Below, piece by piece: positions 25,208 through 33,540 of a stretch of 64,000 nucleotides of DNA. The stretch lies in IMG/VR virus record IMGVR_UViG_3300044691_000566, positions 1-64,000 of that record; one strand, 5' to 3'. The stretch's first letter is position 1. Every line of letters starts with the position of its first letter. The notes below the pieces were generated by a model. The model was not told the origin of the DNA, did not search any database, and saw nothing but the letters and a program-made list of their open reading frames with translations. The translations under genes and the position numbers were made by a program. Source of the stretch: a virus.

Positions 25208-25684
25208 GTGCGCATCTACCTCTTCACCATCGACGGGACGCCCGGAGCCCGCACCGAGCTTCACGGCGCGCAGGCCGCCCTGGAGGACCACTTCCGGAAG
25301 CGCCAGGACGTCTCCGACGTCTGGTGGGACGACGAGGACCCTTACAACCCTCGGCTGTATTTGTACGGCCCCACCCATGCCGACTGGGCGTCTTTGGCCG
25401 AGCCCTGGGATTCCGACATCAGCTTCGAGGAGATCGGCTCGGTCATCTTCCCCCTCGACCTGGCCGAGGTGCCCTCCGAACCGCCGCTTAGCATCCTGGA
25501 CCCGGCCGGGGCCCGGCTCTCCCTGTCGGTGACCACTAGAAAGGGCACCGAGACCGTCACCCGCGTCATTCCCGAGGTCGAGTGGCGGGAGGCGGCGCTG
25601 AGTCGCGGTTCCATACTGGGCAGATTCGCGATGGACACCGCCCTGGCCATGGGCATCCGATGGAGTACCCAGGAGGGGTCATGA
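25208..25684 (+). CDS. hypothetical protein
   Basis: Product of 158 residues starting at GTG 25208, preceded by the standard GGAGGCCACT leader. It begins MRIYLFTIDGT, is alpha/beta and acidic. No family recognised. First gene after promoter copy 4. Confidence 0.83.
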   Translation: MRIYLFTIDGTPGARTELHGAQAALEDHFRKRQDVSDVWWDDEDPYNPRLYLYGPTHADWASLAEPWDSDISFEEIGSVIFPLDLAEVPSEPPLSILDPAGARLSLSVTTRKGTETVTRVIPEVEWREAALSRGSILGRFAMDTALAMGIRWSTQEGS

Positions 25685-26043
25685 ACAGAAACTTCCGCGA
25701 AGTATTGGCGACCAAGGGCATCCTCAGCGGTGGCGACCTGGGGGAGTACCTGGAGGCCAAGGCGGTCATCTACTTCCTGATGGCGGGCGGGGACCCCCGG
25801 GCCGAGCTGCGGCACTGGGCGGACGGCCTCCACGATGTGCTCACCTTCCGGCCCGAGCACCCGCGCACGATGAGCGTGGGGGCGATGCGGCGCAAGACCG
25901 TGGAGGCGGCCCAGGAGGAGGCCCTGAAGCTCCTGGGGATCAAAGAGTGGAGCAGGTCGCCCTTCTCCAACTGCTGGTTCCCCACGGACACGCTGACGCT
26001 CGCCTACGAGGAGTTCGGCTGGGAGCCGTCGCCGAAGGGTTGA
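25681..26043 (+). CDS. hypothetical protein
   Basis: Product of 120 residues; ATG 25681 overlaps the previous stop (ATGA). It is a helical protein of unknown family. Its TGA is part of the -35 of the next promoter. Confidence 0.82.
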   Translation: MNRNFREVLATKGILSGGDLGEYLEAKAVIYFLMAGGDPRAELRHWADGLHDVLTFRPEHPRTMSVGAMRRKTVEAAQEEALKLLGIKEWSRSPFSNCWFPTDTLTLAYEEFGWEPSPKG

Positions 26044-26069
26044 CACTCCAGGAATCCTCGTAGTAGTGT
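26040..26069 (+). promoter_or_regulatory. accessory-type promoter (copy 5)
   Basis: TTGACA, spacer CTCCAGGAATCCTCGTAG, TAGTGT, then the start-site dyad TTGACCACGTCAA. Confidence 0.88.
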
Positions 26070-26114
26070 TGACCACGTCAAGACCGCAGCAGACCGACTC
26101 CTCGGGAGGCCACC

Positions 26115-26615
26115 ATGGGCACCAACTACAGCTTCGACGGCGGTGTCACGATCGACCCGCCGCTGAACTACTCGGAGATCCGCACCGCCCGCAAGACCGC
26201 GCTCGACCTGGTCCGCCAGCACGAAAAGCGGTACGCCACCGAGGAGAACGTCTTCAGCACGTACATGCCGCTGGCGCTGACGCTGGACACCTTCGACAAG
26301 ACCACCGAGGAGGGCGTTCTGACGGTCACCCGGGCCATCGCCCTGAAGGCCCCCTCGTCCGAGCACTTCCTGCCCATGGACATGGACGTGCTCGTGCGGG
26401 CCCTCATCAAGGCGCTGCCGGGCCACAACTGGACGGGCAGCGTCACCGCCGTCCACGAGGACCGCCTGACCGGCTACAAGCTGACGGTGAAGGCCGACGG
26501 CAGCGGGCAGTCGGTGGACAGTCCCGAGGTGGTCCGACACATCAAGGGGTCCTCCTACATGGTGTGGTCCGACAACGGAGAGTCCGAGTCCGTCTCGCTG
26601 GTGGACCTCATCTGA
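26115..26615 (+). CDS. DUF6205-like protein (paralogue of 24146)
   Basis: Product of 166 residues starting ATG 26115 after GGAGGCCACC. It shares the N-terminal PPLN-x-x-EIR motif and the C-terminal Ser/Trp strand with the protein at 24146, about 2 kb upstream, so the pair arose by duplication. Single-gene cassette with its own promoter. Confidence 0.82.
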   Translation: MGTNYSFDGGVTIDPPLNYSEIRTARKTALDLVRQHEKRYATEENVFSTYMPLALTLDTFDKTTEEGVLTVTRAIALKAPSSEHFLPMDMDVLVRALIKALPGHNWTGSVTAVHEDRLTGYKLTVKADGSGQSVDSPEVVRHIKGSSYMVWSDNGESESVSLVDLI

Positions 26616-26617
26616 GG

Positions 26618-26647
26618 TTGAACAACCAAGAATTCTGCGAGTAGGAT
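26618..26647 (+). promoter_or_regulatory. accessory-type promoter, divergent spacer (copy 6)
   Basis: TTGAAC, 18-bp spacer with CCAAGAATTCTGCG, TAGGAT. It is the most divergent of the clear copies. Confidence 0.7.
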
Positions 26648-26686
26648 GACGATCTCATAGTCCTACTGGCAGGCCGGAGGCCGGAG

Positions 26687-27343
26687 TTGTCAGACCTCTG
26701 GAGTCTGGGGGTCATGGAGCGCCTGGCAGCTCAGTCGCTGCTCCAGAGCGTCCCCATGACCGTCGGCAACGTCACCACCATCACCTTGCCCATGACCGCG
26801 TTCGAGTTTTCAACGATCGCGTTCGGGGCCGATCACCGGGCACCACAGCCCACCATGTCTCTCAAGGAGAACAAGCAAGTGGCGAACAACAGCAAGGCGT
26901 TCAAGCTCACCTTCCTCGACGGCTCCGAGCGCACGATCGAGGCGGAGAACGTCACCGAGACCGAGGAGGGCCGCCTGGTCTTCCTGGGGAAGGTCGACGG
27001 CGAGTCCTACAGCAGCAGCACGATCGCTTCCATCCTGGCCAGCCAGGTCATGGAGTACGGCGTCGTCCAGGCCAAGGACGAGGTGACCACGGGTGCCCAC
27101 ACCTACCGCGTCGTCCTCCACAACGGCGACTTCCTGGAGGTCGAGGCCGACAAGGTCATGTACACCCAGGGCAACGAGAAGGGCGCGGGCCAGTACACCC
27201 TCGTGACCAAGCCGCGCAGCGGCGATTACCGGACCGAGCTGGTCATCGGTGAGCCCGAGGTCCACTCGATCTCCCGCGTCACCGACGTGCCCACCGTCCC
27301 GGCGCCCACCAAGGGCAAGAAGGCCGACGCCGTCCACGCCTGA
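26687..27343 (+). CDS. hypothetical protein
   Basis: Product of 218 residues if started at TTG 26687, which has GGAGG 6 nt upstream and sits about 40 nt from the -10, as in the other cassettes. GTG 26879, with AAGGAG, would give a 154-residue protein starting at a clear beta-rich domain (FKLTFLDGSERTIEAEN). Function unknown. Confidence 0.7.
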   Translation: MSDLWSLGVMERLAAQSLLQSVPMTVGNVTTITLPMTAFEFSTIAFGADHRAPQPTMSLKENKQVANNSKAFKLTFLDGSERTIEAENVTETEEGRLVFLGKVDGESYSSSTIASILASQVMEYGVVQAKDEVTTGAHTYRVVLHNGDFLEVEADKVMYTQGNEKGAGQYTLVTKPRSGDYRTELVIGEPEVHSISRVTDVPTVPAPTKGKKADAVHA

Positions 27344-27357
27344 TCCACCGGCATCAT

Positions 27358-27387
27358 GGGGCCGGTCCCTCCACGGGGACCGGCCCC
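27358..27387 (+). terminator. intrinsic terminator-like hairpin
   Basis: Perfect 12-bp GC-rich stem with a 6-nt loop between two genes. Confidence 0.75.
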
Positions 27388-27409
27388 TGTGGCATATCTG
27401 GAGGCAGAA

Positions 27410-27631
27410 ATGGCCAAGCGCATCGAGCGTCGCACCTGTCGGGTGATCTACGCCATCCCGTCCCCGAGTCCGTTGGACGTGTTGGAGAAGGAGATCGGCT
27501 TCATCCGGAAGGAGTACCAGGAGCGGTTCGGGGAGCTGTGGGACAACGTCCCCATGATCGAGTCGCATGACGACGAGATCCACCTCTGGTACGAGGTGAA
27601 GGAGGATGCGAAGGAGGTCGCGGGGTCTTGA
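27410..27631 (+). CDS. small hypothetical protein
   Basis: Product of 73 residues, ATG 27410 after TGGAGG. Basic N-terminus, acidic helical C-terminus. It lies after a hairpin with no promoter of its own, so it may be expressed by read-through. No family recognised. Confidence 0.72.
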   Translation: MAKRIERRTCRVIYAIPSPSPLDVLEKEIGFIRKEYQERFGELWDNVPMIESHDDEIHLWYEVKEDAKEVAGS

Positions 27632-27657
27632 CTCTCCAACAATCCTTGGGGTAGTCT
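27628..27657 (+). promoter_or_regulatory. accessory-type promoter (copy 7)
   Basis: TTGACT, spacer CTCCAACAATCCTTGGGG, TAGTCT. The TTGA overlaps the upstream stop codon. Leader CTCCACTGGAGG follows. Confidence 0.9.
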
Positions 27658-27697
27658 TGTCTTTGTCAGGACGACACCGACTCCACTGGAGGCCACC

Positions 27698-28717
27698 ATG
27701 GCGAACATTCAGGACATGACCCCGGTCGAGATAGACACCGAGCTGTCGAATCTCTGGAACCAGGAAGCGGCGGCCGAGGACAAGGTCCGGCGCCTGACCG
27801 CCGAGCTGCACCAGGCGGTCGGCGACAACCCGCGCCGGGTGCGTGGTGCCCGGGGGCTGATCTTCGACCTCTCCCCGGAGGAGACCCTGAAGCTGGCCGT
27901 CATCAAGGCCCGTGCCCCGCGCACCGAGCAGGAGATGTGGGCCGCCGAGTCGATCGACAAGATCCTCACCGGGTGGGCGATGACCACGCGCCTTCTGGAG
28001 GACCTGACGGCCCGGATCAAGCCCTACGTGGACGAGTACGTTCGCCGGGGCGGCTGGAACCGCGTCTTCCTGGCCACCAGCCACGACGGCCACGCCCACA
28101 ACGGCCAGAACTGCTCCACCTGCCACCACGGCGAGTACAGCACCGGGTTCGCCTGGCTGATCCGCTACTCCGGCAAGGACGAGGACGAGATCGTCGCCGA
28201 CGCCGGGGAGCGCGCCTGCACCACCTGCTACCCGACCGCCCCGGTCAACGCCAAGGGCACCAAGATGTTCACCCCGGACGAGGAGGAGGCCGCCAAGCGC
28301 CGCCAGGAGCGCGAGGAGGTCAAGGCCAAGAAGGCGGCCGATGCCGACGCTAAGAGCATCACCACCCCTGAGGGCGGAACGCTCTCCGCGAGCAAGAACA
28401 ACGAGACCTGGTCCATCTGCAAGACCCTGCGCACCGCTGAGATCGCCGCCACCGACGCCCTGGTGGACCTGATCGACGTCCAGCGTCAGGCCCGTGACCC
28501 CGAGTTCGCGTGGCTCTTCCAGAACGGCCGCACCGTTGAGAAGCGCACGCTGGAGATTGCCCGGCACGCCTGGTGCCTGATCCGCTCGATCGCCGTCAAG
28601 AAGGGCCAGACCTTCCAGGAGGTCTTCGAGATCCACGACAAGAAGGCCCAGGCCAAGGTTCGCAAGATGGACCGCGAGTGGGCCAAGGACCCCCGGAACT
28701 CCATCCGCATCAAGTAG
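27698..28717 (+). CDS. hypothetical protein with central His/Cys zinc motif
   Basis: Product of 339 residues. Helical N-terminal part; the centre has HNGQNCSTCHHGEY and later ACTTCYP, a four-Cys/His metal site. A Lys/Glu-rich linker and a helical C-terminus follow. No function known. Single-gene cassette between promoter copy 7 and a UUCG hairpin. Confidence 0.87.
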   Translation: MANIQDMTPVEIDTELSNLWNQEAAAEDKVRRLTAELHQAVGDNPRRVRGARGLIFDLSPEETLKLAVIKARAPRTEQEMWAAESIDKILTGWAMTTRLLEDLTARIKPYVDEYVRRGGWNRVFLATSHDGHAHNGQNCSTCHHGEYSTGFAWLIRYSGKDEDEIVADAGERACTTCYPTAPVNAKGTKMFTPDEEEAAKRRQEREEVKAKKAADADAKSITTPEGGTLSASKNNETWSICKTLRTAEIAATDALVDLIDVQRQARDPEFAWLFQNGRTVEKRTLEIARHAWCLIRSIAVKKGQTFQEVFEIHDKKAQAKVRKMDREWAKDPRNSIRIK

Positions 28718-28724
28718 TCCGACC

Positions 28725-28746
28725 GGGAGGGCCTTCGGGCCCTCCC
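28725..28746 (+). terminator. hairpin with UUCG tetraloop
   Basis: 9-bp perfect stem closed by TTCG, just after the stop. Confidence 0.75.
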
Positions 28747-28777
28747 TTCCCGCCAGAGATCCCGCCAGGAGGCCGTC

Positions 28778-29065
28778 ATGATCAAGCTCGCCGACTTGCA
28801 GACCGGCTACTTCGCCCACCCGGACCAGCCGGAGGCCCCGTTCCCCTTCGTCCACGCCATGAAGCCGGTCCTCGTGGGCCGGGAGATCGAACTCCAGCCC
28901 CTGTGCGACACGGCCATCCCGGACGGACACGAGTACCAGTGGTGCTCCAAGCACATCGAGTTCACCTACGTCGACTGCCAGCCGTGCCGGAACAAGCTGG
29001 ACCTGATAGCGATGGCGGAAGGGCGCGGGCAGCTCGCGCTGTTCCGGCACCCGTCGCACGTCTGA
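28778..29065 (+). CDS. small Cys-containing hypothetical protein
   Basis: Product of 95 residues, ATG 28778 after AGGAGG in a leader with GCCAGAGA. It contains EYQWCSKHIEFTYVDCQPC, possibly a zinc site. No family recognised. Confidence 0.8.
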   Translation: MIKLADLQTGYFAHPDQPEAPFPFVHAMKPVLVGREIELQPLCDTAIPDGHEYQWCSKHIEFTYVDCQPCRNKLDLIAMAEGRGQLALFRHPSHV

Positions 29066-29069
29066 CCCA

Positions 29070-29099
29070 TTGACGCCCCAAGGATTCCTGGAGTAGTCT
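29070..29099 (+). promoter_or_regulatory. accessory-type promoter (copy 8)
   Basis: TTGACG, spacer CCCCAAGGATTCCTGGAG, TAGTCT, then TTGACTCTGTCAG. Confidence 0.9.
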
Positions 29100-29139
29100 T
29101 GACTCTGTCAGGACGACACCGACTCCTCTGGAGGCCACA

Positions 29140-29370
29140 ATGGCGATCTACATCAGCAGGAACCCGCAGACCGTCCTCCTCGCGGCGACCGTGGGAGCCC
29201 GTACCGCCGTGGGCTCCTTCGGGAGAGACCTCTTCGAGGCCGAGGGCGAGTGCCGGGACTGCGGGCACGTCGGTGACATGTACTTCTCCGAGATCGACGC
29301 CGAGACCGCTGTCGCCGAGTGCCCGAAGTGCGGCTGGGGTGTCCGGAAGTACACCGGCCCCGACGCCTGA
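29140..29370 (+). CDS. zinc-ribbon small protein
   Basis: Product of 76 residues. ECRDCGHVG and ECPKCGWGV form a four-Cys zinc ribbon. ATG 29140 follows the standard GGAGGCCACA leader. A GATTTTAAAATC palindrome follows the stop. Confidence 0.83.
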   Translation: MAIYISRNPQTVLLAATVGARTAVGSFGRDLFEAEGECRDCGHVGDMYFSEIDAETAVAECPKCGWGVRKYTGPDA

Positions 29371-29408
29371 CAGATTTTAAAATCCCTGCCTAGGCCCTGG
29401 AGGCCCCC

Positions 29409-29804
29409 GTGACCGACACTCAGTACGAGGAACTCCTCGCCACCCGCCGTGCGTTCATCAACCTGGCCGAGGCCATCCGCACATCTGCGGAGGACCCGAA
29501 GGACTTCCGCACCATCCTGCGGGCGCTGGCCAATCTGCATGTCGACGAGCCGTTGCGGCACAGCCTGGTGGAGACCTACATCTACGTCGCCGACGACGAC
29601 CGTGAGGTCGTCGCGGAGAAGCTGGCCCTCCTGCTGGACGGGCAGCAGAAGTTCGACACCGCCCGCTTCATGCACCACGCGACCTCCGACCTGGACACGG
29701 AGGAGGGCAAGGGGTCATACAACCGGCTCTTCCAGATCCAGCCGCAGAAGATCACGATCGAGGGCATCGACCCTGACGGCGGGTCCACCGAGACCGTCTA
29801 CTGA
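29409..29804 (+). CDS. hypothetical protein
   Basis: Product of 131 residues, GTG 29409 after TGGAGG. Helical, acidic. No family recognised. It is followed by a hairpin terminator. Confidence 0.8.
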   Translation: MTDTQYEELLATRRAFINLAEAIRTSAEDPKDFRTILRALANLHVDEPLRHSLVETYIYVADDDREVVAEKLALLLDGQQKFDTARFMHHATSDLDTEEGKGSYNRLFQIQPQKITIEGIDPDGGSTETVY

Positions 29805-29832
29805 TCAACTCCGGCTTCCCTGACCGCATCCC

Positions 29833-29856
29833 GGCCCGTACCTTGTGGTACGGGCC
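29833..29856 (+). terminator. intrinsic terminator-like hairpin
   Basis: Perfect 10-bp stem with a TTGT loop. Confidence 0.72.
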
Positions 29857-29892
29857 TGCTGCGTTGTGGGCCCCTGGGCGCTGGGAGACGAC

Positions 29893-30099
29893 ATGGAGAT
29901 ACCCAAGCTGGTATGGCCGCAGAGGACATGCCGGGATGCGGTGTGGGGCCAGTACCAGGCGCACAACTGTGAGCTGGCAGATCTTCACGAGGGGCCGTGC
30001 GCCTCCCAGTCGGTCTTCGCCTCCCTTCAGCGCCGTGAGGCGTGGGAGAAGGCCCGGCTGGACGCCCAGCAGGCGAAGCGAGAGGAACTGCGCGCATGA
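29893..30099 (+). CDS. small hypothetical protein
   Basis: Product of 68 residues; ATG 29893 has GGGAG upstream (an in-frame GTG at 29845 lies inside the terminator). Two Cys and an HEGPC motif recall the C/H-x-GxH pattern of small actinophage zinc proteins. It overlaps the next gene by 4 nt. Confidence 0.72.
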   Translation: MEIPKLVWPQRTCRDAVWGQYQAHNCELADLHEGPCASQSVFASLQRREAWEKARLDAQQAKREELRA

Positions 30100-30467
30100 C
30101 CACCCCTTTGGGCCACCAGGTGCCCGTACAGGCCACCAGCGGGGCCACCCACGACACCAGCACGGAATCCCCGGCGTTCGTCCCGGGGTTCATGACCCAC
30201 GGCGCCCCCATCGCCGACCCGGGAGTGGCCCTGCGGAACCCGCACGCCGCTGAGGTCAACAGGCTCAACACCTTCCTGATGACCCGTTTCCCGGCCGAGA
30301 TGAGCCGCACCCGGGCGGCGTCCCGGGAGACCCCGGTGGACGTGGCGATCCGGCTGTTGCAGGGTCTGGGGTCGACCGGTGCGGGGCCTCGGTGCGGTGA
30401 GGAGTACTGCAATCTGCCCGCCCTGCACGATGGTGACCACGGCTTCGTCACCTACCAGGCGCGGTAA
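30096..30467 (+). CDS. hypothetical protein
   Basis: Product of 123 residues, ATG 30096 overlapping the previous stop. The C-terminus has RCGEEYCNLPALHDGDHGF, a C-x5-C...H-x2-H pattern resembling short zinc motifs in nearby genes. N-terminal half is probably disordered. Confidence 0.78.
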   Translation: MTTPLGHQVPVQATSGATHDTSTESPAFVPGFMTHGAPIADPGVALRNPHAAEVNRLNTFLMTRFPAEMSRTRAASRETPVDVAIRLLQGLGSTGAGPRCGEEYCNLPALHDGDHGFVTYQAR

Positions 30468-30488
30468 GGAGATCCACACCCCGACCGC

Positions 30489-30518
30489 TTGACGCCCCAA
30501 CAATCCTTGGAGTAACCT
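30489..30518 (+). promoter_or_regulatory. accessory-type promoter (copy 9)
   Basis: TTGACG, spacer CCCCAACAATCCTTGGAG, TAACCT. Leader contains GCCAGAGA (30531). Confidence 0.87.
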
Positions 30519-30556
30519 CGGGAGGGTCCCGCCAGAGACTCTCATCGGAGGCACCC

Positions 30557-30922
30557 ATGACCGCTATGTATGGACTCCCGAACAGCCTGCTCGATCCCAT
30601 CAGGGACGGTGTGCAGCTCGCCGTGAGCAAAGTCCACCCGGACGACGGCGACCACAACGGCCGCTCGCTCTACGAGCTGTGCTGGGAGTGGGAGCGGGAG
30701 TGCCGGGTCAGCGCCCGGCACGAGGAGCGGCTCACGAGCGCCGACGCCGCCTCGTTGCTCACCGTCATGGAGCTGGCCATCGGGTACCTCGCCCACAACG
30801 ACTACGCCAAGGGCGACAACATATTCGACTTCTCGGGGGATGCCGCGTTCGCCCTGCACTCGGAGGAGATCGTGCTCACGCTCAAGGACATCGTGCACAA
30901 CGCCGTCCTGGCCACCGCGTGA
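30557..30922 (+). CDS. hypothetical protein
   Basis: Product of 121 residues, ATG 30557 after CGGAGG. Acidic, helical. No family recognised. Confidence 0.82.
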   Translation: MTAMYGLPNSLLDPIRDGVQLAVSKVHPDDGDHNGRSLYELCWEWERECRVSARHEERLTSADAASLLTVMELAIGYLAHNDYAKGDNIFDFSGDAAFALHSEEIVLTLKDIVHNAVLATA

Positions 30923-31113
30923 CGGGTTGGTACCGCGCCCGGCGCAAGAGCCGTGCGGCGCGCAAGAACCAGAAGGCCCTGGACCGCCTGCACGGCCACG
31001 GTGCGGTATCCCGGCGGAGGGGCGGAGGGGGAGGATCCTCCGGCGACTGGGGCGACGTCCTGGGTGACGTCTTCAGCGGCCTGATCGAAGCGCTTTTCAA
31101 AATCTTCGACTGA
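30919..31113 (+). CDS. small basic protein with Gly-rich linker and amphipathic tail
   Basis: Product of 64 residues, GTG 30919 overlapping the previous stop. The N-terminus is strongly basic (RARRKSRAARKNQK), followed by GGGGGSSG and a hydrophobic helix (LIEALFKIF). This could be a membrane- or nucleic-acid-binding peptide. Function unknown. Confidence 0.72.
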   Translation: MTGWYRARRKSRAARKNQKALDRLHGHGAVSRRRGGGGGSSGDWGDVLGDVFSGLIEALFKIFD

Positions 31114-31173
31114 CCCTTGACGCCTCAACGATCCGGAACATCTCCTGGCGTTCGCCGAGAAGAGGATGATCGC

Positions 31174-31899
31174 ATGATCACTGCCATACCCAAGGCCCGG
31201 TCCCGGCCCGGCCGGACCCCGGGCGCACAGAGGGTCAAGACCCTGCGGGATCTGGGCACCTGCACCAACGTGAAGATGGAGTCCCTGGTCAAGGGGAACT
31301 TGCTCTTACTGTCCGGCTTCGTCTACGTCGTCCTGAGCCCCGAGGAGGACCGGAACGGCAAGGACAGTCTGGTCCTGCGGGAGCTGGAGCACGACACCCT
31401 GCGCAGTCTGCGGTACGACCCGGCCGCGTGGGTGACTCAGCTCCAGGTCTCCCCCCAGGTCGTGGAGCACGAAGGCCAGTGGGTCATCCAGAACGGGGAC
31501 ATCGTCCTGTACCCCGGGGCCACCCCGGGACAAGGCGTCGCCGTCGTACGGCACCCGCGCGGATGGATCCGTACCGCCGCCCCCTGGATGCCGTCCTCCG
31601 ACGCCGAAGTAGTCCTCCACGTCACGGAGGGCCGGGCGAAGGTGGTCCGCAGCGCTCTGCGGCGCCCCTGGATCCCGCCGTCGCCGCCCTACGGCACCGG
31701 CTGTGTCGTCGCCTGCCGGGACATCAAGCTCCCCGAGCCCACGGTCTGGATCCGCAGCGGTGACGACTACTGGATCAGCAGCACCCGGGCCACCGCGTCC
31801 GACAGCATGATCAACTACGAGATCCAGCGGGGCACCTACCACGTGGCGTGGACCCCTGAGGAAATTCGGAAGGACAACGACGATGCCCAGACGAGTTGA
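31174..31899 (+). CDS. hypothetical protein
   Basis: Product of 241 residues. ATG 31174 has GAGAAGAGG upstream. Beta-rich, with repeated D-x-V-L/I-R-S-G-D turns suggesting two similar halves. It is preceded by a decayed copy of the accessory promoter (TTGACG at 31117) with no visible -10. No family recognised. Confidence 0.8.
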   Translation: MITAIPKARSRPGRTPGAQRVKTLRDLGTCTNVKMESLVKGNLLLLSGFVYVVLSPEEDRNGKDSLVLRELEHDTLRSLRYDPAAWVTQLQVSPQVVEHEGQWVIQNGDIVLYPGATPGQGVAVVRHPRGWIRTAAPWMPSSDAEVVLHVTEGRAKVVRSALRRPWIPPSPPYGTGCVVACRDIKLPEPTVWIRSGDDYWISSTRATASDSMINYEIQRGTYHVAWTPEEIRKDNDDAQTS

Positions 31900-32260
31900 C
31901 CCCGAGCTGTACCACGACACCCCTGTTTTCCGGGGGCTGCTCCGCGACCGCAAGGGCCGGTTCCCCGGTACCCCCGAGGGTGAGATGGATCTGCCGGAGA
32001 TACCCCTGTGGGTGACGGATATGCCGACTCTGGCGCCGGAGGACGCCCCCACGGTCATCCAGGCCGCATACCGGGTTCAGCCGCTGCCCGGTCTCCCCAA
32101 TGCCCTCTTGGGGTTGCCGGAGGACCTCTCGCCGATCCTGGACCGCGACCCGCCGGAGCGTGCGCGGCCGTATGCCAAGGAGTTCCTCGCGCAGGACCCG
32201 CAGGAGACGCAGCCCATGATGCTGCCCCCGCTGCCCGAGGACCACCCCTCGGCGTTGTAG
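31883..32260 (+). CDS. Pro-rich hypothetical protein
   Basis: Product of 125 residues, ATG 31883, overlapping the previous gene by 17 nt. Rich in Pro and acidic residues, probably extended. No family recognised. Confidence 0.78.
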   Translation: MPRRVDPELYHDTPVFRGLLRDRKGRFPGTPEGEMDLPEIPLWVTDMPTLAPEDAPTVIQAAYRVQPLPGLPNALLGLPEDLSPILDRDPPERARPYAKEFLAQDPQETQPMMLPPLPEDHPSAL

Positions 32261-32311
32261 TACACCTCTGATACGATCATCACCCCCGCCAGAGATCCCG
32301 AGGAGTCGCCC

Positions 32312-33160
32312 ATGACCTCGATCCTGTTCCACTTCGACGACGGGGAGACCTGTCAGGTCTCCGGCCCCGAAAGAGCCCACTTCGCCATCCTGGCGGAGCA
32401 GTTCTCCAAGGGGATCATCGGATTGGTGCCGACCTACTTCCCGTCGTCCAGGCTGCACGAGCACCTCGGCCCGTTCCTCAACCCGGAGAACAGGCTCGCC
32501 CAGCAGACCCCGGGGACCCCGGAATGGGACTCCGTCCTCGGCGGCACGCTGAACACCATGGGCTTCCGGAACGGTCCTCCCCCCTTCGCCTGGAAGGGGA
32601 AGGAGATCGGCACTCTATCCCTGATCTGCAACACCGTACTGGCCGCCGGGTCGGACCCCATGCGGCTCGCCGTGAAGATCCAGTTCACCTGCGAGCACCA
32701 CGGCTACGTCATGGGCTTCCACCGTAAGTGGCTGGCCGACCTCATCGACGAGGGCATGGAGGAGGGCATCTACCGCAAGACCATGGGCTGGCCGGACCTG
32801 GTCGCCAAGCTACGGTCGGGACGCTCCGGCCCCGTGGTGATGTCGTTCTCCGGTAGCGACCCTTTCCCGGACAGTGACATCGGGTCCTGGATGCCGCCAT
32901 GGCCTGAGGGCGTTCCCCGGAACCGGGACGAGTTGACCGAGGAGCAGCAGAAGGAGCGGGGGAGCCGTTCGCAGGAGTGGTACGACCAGTCCTTCGACAA
33001 ACAGTGGGCCATCTCGGTCAGGGGCCTGAAGGCCCAGACGTGGAACAAGCCGATCGACCCCACCACGTTGCGGGCGTACCGCTTCACCCACGAGATCTCC
33101 CTGCTCGACCTGTACAACCAGGACTTCGAGCGGGTGGAGAAGGGCCTGGCGCAGCAATGA
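32312..33160 (+). CDS. hypothetical protein
   Basis: Product of 282 residues, ATG 32312 after GAGGAG with GCCAGAGA in the leader (32288). It starts a long run of coupled genes reaching to 37755. Contains FTCEHHGYVMGFHRKWL, possibly metal-binding. No family recognised. Confidence 0.83.
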   Translation: MTSILFHFDDGETCQVSGPERAHFAILAEQFSKGIIGLVPTYFPSSRLHEHLGPFLNPENRLAQQTPGTPEWDSVLGGTLNTMGFRNGPPPFAWKGKEIGTLSLICNTVLAAGSDPMRLAVKIQFTCEHHGYVMGFHRKWLADLIDEGMEEGIYRKTMGWPDLVAKLRSGRSGPVVMSFSGSDPFPDSDIGSWMPPWPEGVPRNRDELTEEQQKERGSRSQEWYDQSFDKQWAISVRGLKAQTWNKPIDPTTLRAYRFTHEISLLDLYNQDFERVEKGLAQQ

Positions 33161-33540
33161 GCGAGATCGCCGAGGAGTACCAGAAGTACCAGGTGAACGT
33201 GATGGCCTATTCCTTCCCGTACATCGACACGGAGTACGAGTACCGCGATCTCAGGGTGGAGCGCCGGGGACGGCTCAGTGAAGACCGCTGGGCCATCGTG
33301 GACATGGGGTCCTGCTACCAGCCCAGGGGCCGTCGCTGGGCGTACGAACGCAGCAACTCCGGCCGGACCGACAAGTTCATGAGGGCCAGCCGGATGCCCT
33401 TGGAGCAGGCCCTGCCGCTGGCCGAGCGGCTCGCCAAGAGCAAGGCCAAGTACTGGCAGGAGCGTCTTGCCCGCATGATCCTGCGCCAGGAGGCCCAGGA
33501 GGCCGCCAGAGCCGCCGAGAAAGCCCGGGAGGGCGCATGA
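33157..33540 (+). CDS. hypothetical protein
   Basis: Product of 127 residues, ATG 33157 overlapping the previous stop. Tyr-rich beta part, then a long charged Ala/Glu/Arg helix at the C-terminus. It is directly coupled (ATGA) to the RlaP-like gene. Confidence 0.82.
   Translation: MSEIAEEYQKYQVNVMAYSFPYIDTEYEYRDLRVERRGRLSEDRWAIVDMGSCYQPRGRRWAYERSNSGRTDKFMRASRMPLEQALPLAERLAKSKAKYWQERLARMILRQEAQEAARAAEKAREGA

Noticed and set aside
31117-31146. Possible accessory promoter copy
   Set aside because: TTGACG and part of the spacer remain, but no -10 at the right distance; looks decayed.
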